This document shows, piece after piece, positions 41,930-50,966 of a stretch of 64,000 nt of DNA; position 1 is the first letter of the stretch, and each line of letters begins with the position of its first letter. The stretch covers positions 434,001 through 498,000 of the forward strand of contig CAXXSI010000014.1 in NCBI GenBank assembly GCA_963669285.2, read 5' to 3'. This DNA comes from JAWKWH01 sp963669285. Its GTDB lineage: Bacteria; Pseudomonadota; Alphaproteobacteria; Rhizobiales; Rhizobiaceae. The notes beneath the pieces were generated by a model. The model searched no databases. It saw only the letters and a list, made by a program, of their open reading frames with translations, and was not told the DNA's origin. The position numbers and the translations under genes were made by a program.

Positions 41930-43236
41930 TGACAACATTTTCACCGCGCGAGATCGTGTCCGAGCTGGACCGCTACATTATCGGCCAAAAAGACGCCAAG
42001 CGGGCCGTGGCAATTGCGATGAGAAACCGCTGGCGCCGCCAGCAACTGGAAGGCCAGATGCGCGAAGAGGTGATGCCGAAGAACATCCTGATGATCGGCC
42101 CCACCGGTGTGGGCAAGACCGAGATATCAAGGCGCCTGGCAAAGCTGGCAGGCGCGCCGTTCATCAAGGTCGAAGCGACGAAATTCACCGAGGTCGGATA
42201 TGTCGGCCGCGACGTCGAACAGATCATCCGCGATCTGGTCGAAGTTGCCATCGGCATCGTCAAGGAGGAGAAGCGGGAGGAAGTGAAGGCGCGCGCCCAC
42301 ATCAATGCCGAAGAACGCGTATTGGAGGCGCTGGTCGGCAAGACGGCCAGCCCGGCGACGCGCGAATCCTTCCGCAAGAAGCTGCGTGACGGCCTTCTTG
42401 ATGACAAGGAAATCGAGATCGAAGTCTCAGACGGCGGGGGCGGCATGCCGAACTTCGAAATCCCCGGCATGCCCGGCGCCAATATCGGTGTGCTCAACAT
42501 CTCCGATATGCTTGGCAAGGCAATGGGCCAGCAGACCAAAACCCGCACGATGACGGTGAAAGACTCCTACGCGCATCTGATCAACGATGAGTCGGAAAAA
42601 CTGCTTGATCAGGAGGCGATCACTGAGGAAGCGCTTACCGCCACGCAAGATGACGGCATCGTCTTCCTCGATGAAATCGACAAGATCGCTGCGCGTGACG
42701 GCGCTATGGGCGCCGGTGTGTCGCGCGAGGGCGTACAGCGCGATCTGCTGCCGCTGGTGGAAGGCACAACCGTGGCGACAAAATACGGGCCGATCAAAAC
42801 GGACCACATTTTGTTTGTCGCTTCCGGCGCATTCCATGTCTCCAAACCATCGGACCTGCTGCCCGAATTGCAGGGGCGCCTGCCGATCCGCGTCGAGCTG
42901 CGGGCGCTGGAGAAGGAGGATTTCAAGCGTATCCTGACCGAGACGGAGGCCAGCCTGATCAAGCAGTACGTCGCGCTGATGGCCACCGAGGGCGTCGAGC
43001 TTGAATTCACCGACGATGCGATCGATTCGCTGGCCGGAATTGCCGTGGATCTGAATGCGTCGGTTGAAAACATCGGTGCCCGCCGTCTGCAAACGGTAAT
43101 GGAGCGGGTGCTCGACGACATATCCTTCGAAGCGCCAGACAAGTCGGGCACCAAGGTAACCATCGACGCCGATTTCGTGGCAAAAAACGTGGGCGATATG
43201 GCAAAGGACACAGATTTGTCGCGTTTCATTCTGTAA
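41929..43236 (+). CDS. hslU: ATP-dependent protease ATPase subunit HslU
   Basis: 435 residues from ATG 41929, which overlaps the GNAT stop (TGATG). The AAA+ core has the Walker A motif ILMIGPTGVGKTEISRRLAKLAG near 55, the pore motif KFTEVGYVGRD near 88, the I domain with DGGGGMPNFEIPGMPGANIG, Walker B GIVFLDEIDKIAARD near 250, and the C-terminal GARRLQTVMERVLDDISFEAPD. It unfolds substrates and feeds them to HslV. Confidence 0.97.
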   Translation: MTTFSPREIVSELDRYIIGQKDAKRAVAIAMRNRWRRQQLEGQMREEVMPKNILMIGPTGVGKTEISRRLAKLAGAPFIKVEATKFTEVGYVGRDVEQIIRDLVEVAIGIVKEEKREEVKARAHINAEERVLEALVGKTASPATRESFRKKLRDGLLDDKEIEIEVSDGGGGMPNFEIPGMPGANIGVLNISDMLGKAMGQQTKTRTMTVKDSYAHLINDESEKLLDQEAITEEALTATQDDGIVFLDEIDKIAARDGAMGAGVSREGVQRDLLPLVEGTTVATKYGPIKTDHILFVASGAFHVSKPSDLLPELQGRLPIRVELRALEKEDFKRILTETEASLIKQYVALMATEGVELEFTDDAIDSLAGIAVDLNASVENIGARRLQTVMERVLDDISFEAPDKSGTKVTIDADFVAKNVGDMAKDTDLSRFIL

Positions 43237-43259
43237 AAAAAGCCACCAGGGCGGTTTTT
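43237..43259 (+). terminator. weak terminator-like structure after hslU
   Basis: Starting at the hslU stop, AAAAAGCC can pair with GGC and the TTTTT that follows, around an ACCAG loop and a two-base bulge. The short stem and T-run resemble an intrinsic terminator for the hslV-GNAT-hslU operon. The GC part is only three base pairs, so I hold this weakly. Confidence 0.4.
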
Positions 43260-43338
43260 CGACAGCATCGCCGTTTGATCGCATGGCCGGTTTGCGGCAT
43301 ATGATCATCATCACTCCGGGTACGAGGCTTCGGGCGCG

Positions 43339-44334
43339 TTGGGCAGTAGATCAAAAATCACCGTTGGAAGACCGGTATCTGCGGTGCTCATCGCTATGGC
43401 GGTTGCAACCTGTGCGCAGGTGTCGGCCGGTTTTGCCGCCATCAACGTGCCGCCGGGCAACCGCAATGCCGATCAGCCGGCTGTTCCAGGCGCGTCCGCG
43501 CGTCGCACCAAGGCACTGAAAACCACCTACGACGCCAAGTACCAGAAGGTCATTGCGCTTTTGAGGCGCGACACCAAACTGCGCCAGAAAATCGAATCCA
43601 CCGCCGAGGCCTATGCGATCGATCCGATGCATATCGTCGGCGCAATCGTCGGCGAACATACCTACAATGTCGACGCCTATGACCGCTTGCAGACCTATTA
43701 TGTCAAGGCGATCTCTTACGTGAATGCCGGGCTCACTTTTGAGTATGACGGCGAGGATATCGACGATTTCGTTCAGCGCCCGGAATTCGAAGCGTGCAGC
43801 GATGTCGACGGAAGCTACGCGGTGTGGACGTGCCGCGAGGATGTCTGGAACGCCAAGTTTCGAGGGCGGACGGTCGACGAAATCAGTTTTCCCAACGACC
43901 GGTTTTCAGCTGTGTTTTTCCAACCCTTTTATGCCGGCCAGACGTTCGGCATCGGCCAGCTTAATCCGCTGACTGCGCTGCAGATGAGCGATCTGGTCAC
44001 GGAGATATCGGGATTTCCCGCGCTTGATCATCGCAATCCGGGCGGTGTCTACAAGACGATCATGGATCCGGATTTGACGCTTCCCTATGTGGCGGCGACG
44101 ATCGTCAAATCGATAGACGCCTATCGGAAAATCGCCGGCTACGACATTTCCGCCAATCCCGGAATTACATCGACGCTGTACAATCTGGGAAACCCGGAAG
44201 AACGCGCCCAGTCGCTGAAACGCGAGAACGAACACCGCAAACTGTTGGGCCAGCTACCGCGTATGCCGCAAGAAAACTACTATGGCTGGCTGGTCAACGA
44301 CCGGCTGGATGAGCTCAGACCGCTATTTGAATGA
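43339..44334 (+). CDS. DUF1402 family secreted protein (lytic-transglycosylase-like)
   Basis: 331 residues if the TTG at 43339 is the start. GTG 43384 is an alternative. A signal peptide (VLIAMAVATCAQVSAGFA) is followed by a basic region and STAEAYAIDPMHIVGAIVGEHTYNVDAYDRLQTYYVKA, then FFQPFYAGQTFGIGQLNPLTALQMSDLV. The Glu in VGEHTYN and the G-x-GQ-L motif recall lysozyme-like transglycosylase folds. The DUF1402 family is found mainly in rhizobia and related alphaproteobacteria and has no proven activity. The gene follows hslU after 102 bases. Confidence 0.85.
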   Translation: MGSRSKITVGRPVSAVLIAMAVATCAQVSAGFAAINVPPGNRNADQPAVPGASARRTKALKTTYDAKYQKVIALLRRDTKLRQKIESTAEAYAIDPMHIVGAIVGEHTYNVDAYDRLQTYYVKAISYVNAGLTFEYDGEDIDDFVQRPEFEACSDVDGSYAVWTCREDVWNAKFRGRTVDEISFPNDRFSAVFFQPFYAGQTFGIGQLNPLTALQMSDLVTEISGFPALDHRNPGGVYKTIMDPDLTLPYVAATIVKSIDAYRKIAGYDISANPGITSTLYNLGNPEERAQSLKRENEHRKLLGQLPRMPQENYYGWLVNDRLDELRPLFE

Positions 44335-44362
44335 TTTTTTGCCGCGCTTCGTCCGAATAGGC

Positions 44363-44599
44363 TCAAAACGCCTTGAATGTCATCGTTGTCAGCGACCGGA
44401 CGATGCCGGGAATATCCAGCACTTTCTGATTGATGAATTTGCCGACATCCTCACCTTCCTCGATATAGATCTTGGCCAGCAGATCGTAATCGCCACTGGT
44501 GGAATAGAGTTCTGATGCGATCTCGCGTTCAAACAGGATATCGGCGACCTCGTAGGTCTTTCCCGGAGCACATTGCAGTTGGAGGAAAACCGGCTTCAT
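44363..44599 (-). CDS. Lrp/AsnC effector-binding domain protein, stand-alone
   Basis: 78 residues from ATG 44599, which follows GGAG at good spacing. The whole protein is one RAM/AsnC ligand-binding domain (MKPVFLQLQCAPGKTYEVADILFEREIASELYSTSGDYDLLAKIYIEEGEDVGKFINQKVLDIPGIVRSLTTMTFKAF), with no HTH. Stand-alone versions may bind amino acids or modulate full-length Lrp proteins by mixed oligomers. It is convergent with the DUF1402 gene. Confidence 0.88.
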   Translation of the reverse strand: MKPVFLQLQCAPGKTYEVADILFEREIASELYSTSGDYDLLAKIYIEEGEDVGKFINQKVLDIPGIVRSLTTMTFKAF

Positions 44600-44682
44600 G
44601 AGAATGCTCCGTAGTGGGCGATACAAATCGTTGTCACGACGCGGTGTATCGCAAAAACGCCCGCCAGATCAATCGACGCACT

Positions 44683-45915
44683 CTAGGCATCCTTGAACAG
44701 GACATTCTGATCGGTGAGATAACGCGCAAAAAGCGGCAGGCTGGCGCCGCCAATCGCGCGTGACTGCGCGCCAATCGACCCTTCGCAAATCTGCGGCGCC
44801 TTGATACCCCGCAGATCAAGCTTGAGGATTTCTTCACTCATCCGATCAACAAGCATCGCACGAATCCGCGCCGGAAAGCCCCCGTCGACGATAATCGCCT
44901 GGAAATCTATGACCGTGCATGCCGAGACGGCTGCGACGGCCAGCGCGCGGGCGGTATCGTCGATCCAGGCGTCCAGATACTGTCCGAGATCATTCCAGCC
45001 ATCCGGATCAAGCCAGAGCGGAGACGGATCAATCCCCGCTTCCGCCAGTTTCCGCTCAAGTACAACAATCGACGCGCAATCGATGAGTTTTTGCGGCGGA
45101 TAGGCCTTGCCTGCGACCGGCATCGGCCCGAACGCACCGGCATTGCCGCTTCTGCCGGAAAACAGCGAATGATTGAGAACCACGCCACCGCCGATGAATG
45201 TGCCGACGAAGAAATAGACGAAATCGGCGAATTCGGGCCCTCGTCCGAACACAAGCTCCGCGCCGCAGGCCGCCGTGGCATCGTTTTGCAGGTAGACCGG
45301 AAACGGAACCAGATCGCCGATCGCGGCGGCGAGATCAAAATCGCGCCAGGAATCCATCAATACCGGATCGACATTGATTTCCTCGGCCCAGTTCCACAGC
45401 TCGAAGGGGATGGCAATGCCGATACCGGCAATTCGCTGCCGTTCGGCAGGAGTCAGTCCGGCCGAAAGCGCGGCCACGCTGGTGCGGACAAACCGCTCAA
45501 TGCCTTCGGGAGAAGGAAACGCATAAACCTCGTGGACGGCCTTCCTGATGCCACCCACGAAATCCATGAGCACCAGGTCTGCGCTGCGCCTGCCGATCTT
45601 CAGCCCCAACGAAAACACACCGTCCGGATTGAGCATCATCGGGACCGACGGTTGTCCGACCTTGCCGCGAACAGGGTCGCCGCGTTTCAGCAAACCGTCT
45701 TTTTCGAGGCCGCGCATAATGACCGACACGGTTTGCGCCGACAGGCCGGAGCGCCTTGCTATGTCGGCCTTGGACAGTCCCGCGTGCCGTCGAACAAGCG
45801 ACAGGACCAGACGCTCGTTATAGGCGCGGACCCGCACCTGATTTGCACCACCGCTGAGGTCGAGGACCCTGGAGTTGTCCCCCTCCGCTCCATTTTCCGA
45901 TTCCTGCCGAATCAT
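44683..45915 (-). CDS. frcR: ROK-family transcriptional repressor of the fructose operon
   Basis: 410 residues from ATG 45915. A TTG at 45927 is a less likely start. The N-terminal winged helix reads NERLVLSLVRRHAGLSKADIARRSGLSAQTVSVIMRGLEKDGLLKRG. The ROK sugar-kinase-like domain follows (VFSLGLKIGRRSADLVLMD; LQNDATAACGAELVFGRGP; GTFIGGGVVLNHSLFSGRSGNAGAFG). The zinc-binding Cys motif of ROK kinases is absent, as expected for a regulator. It is divergent from frcBCAK and most likely represses it by binding the AT-rich inverted repeats in between, with release by the sugar or its phosphate. Confidence 0.88.
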   Translation of the reverse strand: MIRQESENGAEGDNSRVLDLSGGANQVRVRAYNERLVLSLVRRHAGLSKADIARRSGLSAQTVSVIMRGLEKDGLLKRGDPVRGKVGQPSVPMMLNPDGVFSLGLKIGRRSADLVLMDFVGGIRKAVHEVYAFPSPEGIERFVRTSVAALSAGLTPAERQRIAGIGIAIPFELWNWAEEINVDPVLMDSWRDFDLAAAIGDLVPFPVYLQNDATAACGAELVFGRGPEFADFVYFFVGTFIGGGVVLNHSLFSGRSGNAGAFGPMPVAGKAYPPQKLIDCASIVVLERKLAEAGIDPSPLWLDPDGWNDLGQYLDAWIDDTARALAVAAVSACTVIDFQAIIVDGGFPARIRAMLVDRMSEEILKLDLRGIKAPQICEGSIGAQSRAIGGASLPLFARYLTDQNVLFKDA

Positions 45916-45986
45916 ACCGTCGCCCAAACTTCCCCGGTCGTCCCCGAGGGCATGAACTCACAAACTGGACGTCATGATCAAGCGAA

Positions 45987-46010
45987 TTAATTAATAAATC
46001 AAGTTTATTT
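45987..46010. promoter_or_regulatory. AT-rich inverted repeats, candidate FrcR operator
   Basis: The palindrome TTAATTAA at 45987-45994 overlaps an inverted repeat of AATAAA (45993-45998) and TTTATT (46004-46009) with a five-base spacer. In this GC-rich genome the AT-rich block stands out. It lies between the divergent frcR and frcB genes, just upstream of a -35-like hexamer, a usual place for a ROK repressor site. Binding by FrcR is inferred. Confidence 0.55.
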
Positions 46011-46015
46011 ATTTA

Positions 46016-46042
46016 TTGACAGCGCCAACGAAATGGTATGTT
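46016..46042 (+). promoter_or_regulatory. candidate sigma-70 promoter of frcBCAK
   Basis: TTGACA at 46016-46021 is a perfect -35 hexamer. TATGTT at 46037-46042, after a 15-base spacer, is the best -10 candidate. The spacer is two bases short of ideal, so the promoter may be weak without an activator. It abuts the candidate operator. Confidence 0.5.
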
Positions 46043-46121
46043 TTAATCGAAGGCCCCACATCCGGAGAGTCCGCTTGGCGGTACCGGACGGGGTCTTGTC
46101 GAAATTCCCCGGAGGATCCCC

Positions 46122-47153
46122 ATGAAAAAGACACTGCTTGCATCAACCTTCGGCGCCCTTGCGCTTGCTACGGCCTATTCGCTGCCGGCCCAGGCGGCCA
46201 GCCACGCCATCGGTGCCTGCCTGATCACCAAGACCGACACAAATCCGTTTTTCGTGAAAATGAAGGAAGGCGCGACTGCCAAGGCCGAGGAACTCGGCAT
46301 CAGTCTAAAAAGCTACGCCGGCAAGATTGATGGCGACCACGAAACGCAAGTAGCGGCGATCGAAACCTGCATTGCCGACGGTGCGAAAGGTATTTTGCTG
46401 ACGGCGTCAGACACGTCGTCGATCGTTTCCGCGGTCAAGCAGGCGCGTGATGCCGGTCTGCTGGTCATCGCTCTCGATACGCCGCTCGATCCGATCGATG
46501 CGGCGGATGCAACCTTTGCTACCGACAATTTTCTGGCCGGCGAGCTGATCGGCAAATGGGCCGCGGCTTCGCTCGGTGCCGACGCTGCCAATGCCAAGAT
46601 CGGTATGCTCGACCTGGCGGTCTCGCAGCCGACCGTTGGTGTTCTTCGCGACCAGGGATTCATGCAGGGATTTGGCATCGATCTCGGCGACCCGAACAAA
46701 TGGGGCGATGAGAGCGATGCGCGCATTGTCGGTCACGACGTGACGGCCGGAAACGAGGAAGGCGGCCGCAAGGCCATGGAAAACCTGCTTGCAACCGACC
46801 CGATGATCAATGTCGTGTACACGATCAATGAACCGGCCGCAGCCGGCGCGTATGAAGCGCTGAAGGCGATCGGCCGTGAGGGCGATGTGCTGATCGTATC
46901 GGTCGACGGCGGCTGTCCCGGCGTTCAAAATGTGAAAGACGGCGTAATCGGCGCGACATCACAGCAGTATCCCCTGCTGATGGCGTCACTGGGCATCGAA
47001 GCAATCGCGGCATGGGCAAAAGATGGCACCAAACCTGCAAACACTCCCGGCAAGGATTTCTTTGATACCGGTGTGGCGCTGGTAACCGACAAGCCTGCCG
47101 ATGGTGTCGAATCCATTTCCGTTTCGGAAGGCATGGATCGCTGCTGGGGCTGA
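46122..47153 (+). CDS. frcB: fructose ABC transporter, periplasmic sugar-binding protein
   Basis: 343 residues. A signal peptide (MKKTLLASTFGALALATAYSLPAQA) precedes a type-I sugar-binding fold: GACLITKTDTNPFFVKMKEGATAKAEELG, ETCIADGAKGILLTASDTSSI, GLLVIALDTPLDPIDAADATFATDNFLAGELIGKWAA, and VVYTINEPAAAGAYEALK. It is closely similar in plan to Sinorhizobium FrcB, which binds fructose, ribose and mannose. It delivers sugar to FrcC/FrcA. It is followed by a hairpin and then frcC. Confidence 0.93.
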   Translation: MKKTLLASTFGALALATAYSLPAQAASHAIGACLITKTDTNPFFVKMKEGATAKAEELGISLKSYAGKIDGDHETQVAAIETCIADGAKGILLTASDTSSIVSAVKQARDAGLLVIALDTPLDPIDAADATFATDNFLAGELIGKWAAASLGADAANAKIGMLDLAVSQPTVGVLRDQGFMQGFGIDLGDPNKWGDESDARIVGHDVTAGNEEGGRKAMENLLATDPMINVVYTINEPAAAGAYEALKAIGREGDVLIVSVDGGCPGVQNVKDGVIGATSQQYPLLMASLGIEAIAAWAKDGTKPANTPGKDFFDTGVALVTDKPADGVESISVSEGMDRCWG

Positions 47154-47200
47154 AGGCCCGACGCAACATCGCACGGATCAACTCATGTGCTAGTCTTGTG

Positions 47201-47225
47201 GCAAGGCGGTCGATAACCGCCTTGC
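47201..47225 (+). promoter_or_regulatory. intercistronic hairpin between frcB and frcC
   Basis: GCAAGGCGG pairs perfectly with CCGCCTTGC around a seven-base loop, 48 bases after the frcB stop. There is no T-run. As with the dctP hairpin, it probably protects the binding-protein message and so sets a high FrcB to FrcCA ratio. This is inferred. Confidence 0.6.
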
Positions 47226-47275
47226 AACACCCGGGGACCCACGCCGAATGACCGGTTCGCGAGACGGAGGATGCG

Positions 47276-48337
47276 ATGTCCAGTGAAAACTTCGAAGCCG
47301 CGACCCGAGGCGGAGCGGCAGACAGGCTTGCGGAATTCGAAGAGCATGGCCAAGGCTATCTATCCCGCATTCAGCACCTTCTCCACACCACGCCATCACT
47401 GGTACCTCTTATCGTCCTTGTAGCGGCGATCGTCATTTTCGGCGCCCTTCTGGGCTCCAAGTTCTTCTCCCCGTTTGCGCTGACGCTGATCCTGCAGCAG
47501 GTCCAGATTGTCGGCATTGTTGCCGCGGCGCAGAGCCTGGTCATCCTGACCGCTGGCATCGACCTTTCGGTCGGCGCCATCATGGTGCTGTCATCGGTGG
47601 TCATGGGTCAGTTCACCTTCCGGTATGGTCTACCGGTCGGCGTTTCCGTGGCCTGCGGCCTTGTATGCGGCATGACCTGCGGCTTCATCAATGGCTGGCT
47701 GGTTGCACGGGTCAAGCTGCCGCCGTTCATCGTGACCCTCGGCATGTGGCAGATCGTGCTGGCCACCAACTTCCTCTACTCGGCAAACGAGACGATCAGA
47801 TCGCAGGACATCGCCCAGAATGCAGCGTTGCTGCAGATCTTCGGCGCGAAGTTCAAGCTGGGCGGGGCGGTATTCACCGTCGGCACGATCTTCATGGTCG
47901 TTTTGATCCTCATTCTTGCCTACGCGCTCAGACACACCGCCTGGGGCCGGCATGTCTATGCCGTTGGCGACGATCCGGAAGCGGCTGAACTCTCCGGCGT
48001 CAACGTCAAGCGCACGCTCATTTCAGTCTATATGCTGTCTGGTCTGATCTGCGCCTTTGCCGGCTGGGCATTGATCGGGCGCATCGGATCGGTATCGCCC
48101 ACCTCCGGCCAGCTTGCCAATATCGAGAGCATCACCGCCGTGGTGATCGGCGGGATATCGTTGTTCGGCGGGCGCGGATCGATTCTCGGAACGCTGTTCG
48201 GCGCGCTGATTGTCGGGGTGTTCACGCTGGGGCTGCGCCTGATGGGCGCCGATGCACAGTGGACATTCCTGCTCATCGGCATCCTGATCATCGCCGCGGT
48301 AGCGGTCGACCAGTGGATCAGAAAGGTATCGGCGTAA
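47276..48337 (+). CDS. frcC: fructose ABC transporter, permease
   Basis: 353 residues with about ten membrane spans, of the ribose/xylose (RbsC/BPD_transp_2) permease family. Family blocks include VAAAQSLVILTAGIDLSVGAIMVLSSVV, VKLPPFIVTLGMWQIVLATNFL, GRHVYAVGDDPEAAELSGVNVKRTLISVYMLSGL and ITAVVIGGISLFGGRGSILGTLFGALIVG. It forms the inner-membrane channel for the sugar bound by FrcB. Its stop overlaps the frcA start (TAATG). Confidence 0.95.
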   Translation: MSSENFEAATRGGAADRLAEFEEHGQGYLSRIQHLLHTTPSLVPLIVLVAAIVIFGALLGSKFFSPFALTLILQQVQIVGIVAAAQSLVILTAGIDLSVGAIMVLSSVVMGQFTFRYGLPVGVSVACGLVCGMTCGFINGWLVARVKLPPFIVTLGMWQIVLATNFLYSANETIRSQDIAQNAALLQIFGAKFKLGGAVFTVGTIFMVVLILILAYALRHTAWGRHVYAVGDDPEAAELSGVNVKRTLISVYMLSGLICAFAGWALIGRIGSVSPTSGQLANIESITAVVIGGISLFGGRGSILGTLFGALIVGVFTLGLRLMGADAQWTFLLIGILIIAAVAVDQWIRKVSA

Positions 48338-49113
48338 TGGAACCCATTCTATCGGGCCGCAATCTGGTCAAACGATACGGCAAGGTCACCGCACTTGACC
48401 ATTGCGATTTCGAATTGATGCCGGGCGAAATCCTGGCGGTCATCGGCGACAATGGCGCCGGCAAATCGACGCTGATCAAGGCCGTTTCCGGGGCGGTGAT
48501 TCCGGATGCCGGCGAAGTGTACCTCGATGGTCAACAGGTCAATTTCCACTCCCCCATCGATGCGCGCGAGGCCGGAATTGAAACGGTCTATCAAACGCTT
48601 GCCATGTCGCCGGCGCTGTCGATTGCCGACAACATGTTCATGGGCCGCGAAATCCGCAAACCGGGTATCCGCGGCTCGCTGTTTCGCCAACTCGATCGCG
48701 GCGCGATGGAGAAATTCGCTCGTGACAAGCTTTCCGACCTTGGCCTGATGACCATCCAGAACATCAATCAGGCGGTCGAAACACTGTCCGGCGGCCAAAG
48801 GCAGGGCGTCGCCGTGGCACGCGCGGCAGCGTTCGGCTCGAAGGTGATCATTCTTGATGAACCGACGGCGGCGCTCGGCGTGAAGGAATCGCGCCGTGTC
48901 CTGGAACTGATCCTGGATGTGAGGTCACGCGGCATTCCGATTATTCTGATCTCGCACAACATGCCACATGTGTTTGAAGTAGCAGACAGAATTCACGTGC
49001 ACCGGCTTGGCAAACGTCTATGCGTCATCGATCCGAAACAGTATTCGATGTCGGATGCGGTTGCGTTCATGACCGGCGCCAAGGAGCCGCCGCAGGGAAC
49101 ATTGGCGGCCTGA
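48337..49113 (+). CDS. frcA: fructose ABC transporter, ATPase
   Basis: 258 residues from ATG 48337, a single-nucleotide-binding-domain ATPase. Most sugar importers of this group have two fused domains, but FrcA of rhizobia is single-domain, which agrees. Walker A is VIGDNGAGKSTLIKAVSG near 38. The Q-loop is ETVYQTLAMSP. The signature is ETLSGGQRQGVAVARA. Walker B is VIILDEPTAALG. The switch His is in ILISHNMPHV. It powers FrcC. FrcK starts three bases downstream. Confidence 0.95.
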   Translation: MEPILSGRNLVKRYGKVTALDHCDFELMPGEILAVIGDNGAGKSTLIKAVSGAVIPDAGEVYLDGQQVNFHSPIDAREAGIETVYQTLAMSPALSIADNMFMGREIRKPGIRGSLFRQLDRGAMEKFARDKLSDLGLMTIQNINQAVETLSGGQRQGVAVARAAAFGSKVIILDEPTAALGVKESRRVLELILDVRSRGIPIILISHNMPHVFEVADRIHVHRLGKRLCVIDPKQYSMSDAVAFMTGAKEPPQGTLAA

Positions 49114-49115
49114 CT

Positions 49116-49733
49116 ATGAATGCGGAAATCCTGGCGACCGAGATCACCAAGCGCGCCGGCGCGCAATCCAGATTTGTCGTTGCAATCGCCGGCCCGCCGG
49201 GTTCCGGCAAATCCACGTTGACGGAAAACCTGGTGGAGATGCTCAATTCAAGCGGCGAGGCGACCGCGCTCCTGCCGATGGACGGATTTCACCTCGACAA
49301 TGCGATTTTGGAAAAATCGGGCCTGCTTTCGCGAAAAGGCGCTCCCGAAACCTTCGATTTCGGCGGATTCAAGCGCACGCTTCGGGCAATCCGCGCGCTT
49401 GAATCGCCGATATATGTGCCGATGTTCGACCGTGCTCTCGACCTTGCCCGTGCCGGTAGACGGGCCATCGGCAGTGAACACCGCATCATTGTTGCGGAAG
49501 GCAACTATCTTCTGCTTGACCGCGAGCCGTGGCGGGAACTTGCCGGCCTGTTCGACCTGACCGTCTATCTTGACGTGGACACCGCCGAACTGGAACAGCG
49601 GCTGGTGCAACGTTGGCTCGACCACGGACATGACGAGCAGGCAGCGCAAGCGCGCGCCCGCGACAACGACATGGTCAATGCCCTGCTGGTCAAAAATTAT
49701 TCGCAAACCGCCGACCTTACGATCAGCGGATAG
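49116..49733 (+). CDS. frcK: FrcK kinase (uridine-kinase-like P-loop protein)
   Basis: 205 residues from ATG 49116. The P-loop is VVAIAGPPGSGKSTLTENLVEML, followed by LLPMDGFHLDNAILEKSG, GAPETFDFGGFKRTL, IIVAEGNYLLLDREPWREL and VYLDVDTAELEQRLVQRWLDHG. It belongs to the uridine kinase/phosphoribulokinase/YggC group of nucleoside or sugar kinases. In Sinorhizobium the frc operon also ends with frcK, suggested to phosphorylate the imported sugar or act with it. It is co-expressed with the transporter here. Confidence 0.9.
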   Translation: MNAEILATEITKRAGAQSRFVVAIAGPPGSGKSTLTENLVEMLNSSGEATALLPMDGFHLDNAILEKSGLLSRKGAPETFDFGGFKRTLRAIRALESPIYVPMFDRALDLARAGRRAIGSEHRIIVAEGNYLLLDREPWRELAGLFDLTVYLDVDTAELEQRLVQRWLDHGHDEQAAQARARDNDMVNALLVKNYSQTADLTISG

Positions 49734-49736
49734 GCA

Positions 49737-50807
49737 CTACTCTGAGGCCGCGAGCACGGCCTGATGGAAAGCGTCGTCGGTCAATTCAACAGCCGGGGCA
49801 GACGCTTCACCGCCGCCTTCGCCGATCATCGTGTCGATCACGGCAAACACGAAGACACCGCCGTTCTTGCGCGCGGGGATGGCATAGCGTTCGACGATCT
49901 CGACATCGCCGGCGGCGCAAACGGACCGCCCGGCGAAGACCTCGCGGCCGCCGATGGTCGCGCGCGTGTAGCCGGCATTGAAATCTCCGCCGCAATCGGT
50001 GGCCGCTTGCGAAATCAGGTTGGCCATGAGCTGGTTGTCGCTGACAAAGGTTTCTTGCGGGTGGATGTGGGCTGCGAGCGTGCGCGCGTCAGACCCCGCG
50101 ACTGCGTGCAATCCCTTGCGCTCTTCCCGGCGATCGGCTTCGGCGATCAGCTTCAGACCGGTCAGACCGGTGCGCGCCATGAGGTTGAACAGGGTTTGCG
50201 TCGCCTCGATGGCCAATTGGCTATCGTCGGCCTTCGATGGCTTGGACGGCTCGGGCGCCTGCACGACCGGCTTCTTGGCGGCATCGTCGTCGCGCGACAG
50301 ACCGGATCCGGCGCCGTGGCGGGCGACGTTCTTTTCGACACAGCGGGCAAGCCGGGCCAGCAGTTTCGACGTGCCGGTCAGCCGGAACTGGTAGGAATTG
50401 GTGCTGTCGGACACATACATCACGCGACCGCGGCGGAAGCGGCGGATAATGTAGCCATCGGCGGGCATGGCCATACGCGCCAGTTGCGGCGAGATCGCCG
50501 TGGCGATGCCGCTTTGCCAGGCGCCGCGATCGATGCGGTATCGCAGTGCAATCTTTTCACCGGTGGTCATGGTCCATCCGGGCGAGGAAAAGCCGATCCA
50601 CCAATTGTATCTGGAATCGACTTCGACACTCATCGAGATGCCGCTGCGGTACCGTGCGATTGCCACGCAGGAGTTGAACAGCCCGGTGTCGTCGTTGACG
50701 AAGGCGTCGCCATTCCAGCCGCCAAGACGAAAACTCTCCACCACGCGGGCTTGACCCGGCGCGGCAAATACGATCAATCCAAGCACAACAAGAACGGTGC
50801 GGATCAT
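49737..50807 (-). CDS. secreted protein of unknown function
   Basis: 356 residues. A signal peptide (MIRTVLVVLGLIVFAAPGQA) precedes an N-terminal beta-rich domain (FRLGGWNGDAFVNDDTGLFNSCVAIARYRSGISMSVEVDSRYNWWIGFSSPGW...RYRIDRGAWQSG, approx. 25-170). This resembles alphaproteobacterial invasion-associated or DUF-type secreted domains that bury Cys residues (FNSCVA; LARCVEK). A charged, proline-rich linker (PVVQAPEPSKPSKADD) leads to a second domain (approx. 215-356) with DCGGDFNAGYTRATIGGREVFAGRSVCAAGD. I do not recognise either domain with confidence. It converges on frcK, with three bases between stops. Confidence 0.75.
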   Translation of the reverse strand: MIRTVLVVLGLIVFAAPGQARVVESFRLGGWNGDAFVNDDTGLFNSCVAIARYRSGISMSVEVDSRYNWWIGFSSPGWTMTTGEKIALRYRIDRGAWQSGIATAISPQLARMAMPADGYIIRRFRRGRVMYVSDSTNSYQFRLTGTSKLLARLARCVEKNVARHGAGSGLSRDDDAAKKPVVQAPEPSKPSKADDSQLAIEATQTLFNLMARTGLTGLKLIAEADRREERKGLHAVAGSDARTLAAHIHPQETFVSDNQLMANLISQAATDCGGDFNAGYTRATIGGREVFAGRSVCAAGDVEIVERYAIPARKNGGVFVFAVIDTMIGEGGGEASAPAVELTDDAFHQAVLAASE

Positions 50808-50966
50808 GCCCCTACCCCTTCAAATTGCACGGGCAGCGGCCCGCGATCATTGCTGTTGGGCGGAGTATAGGAGGATGAAGGGAACAGGGGCAATGCCGGC
50901 GGTTGATCCGACGCAGTCTCCTGGTCGGCGCCATTTCAGGCGTTGGCCACCGATATCTCAATCACG

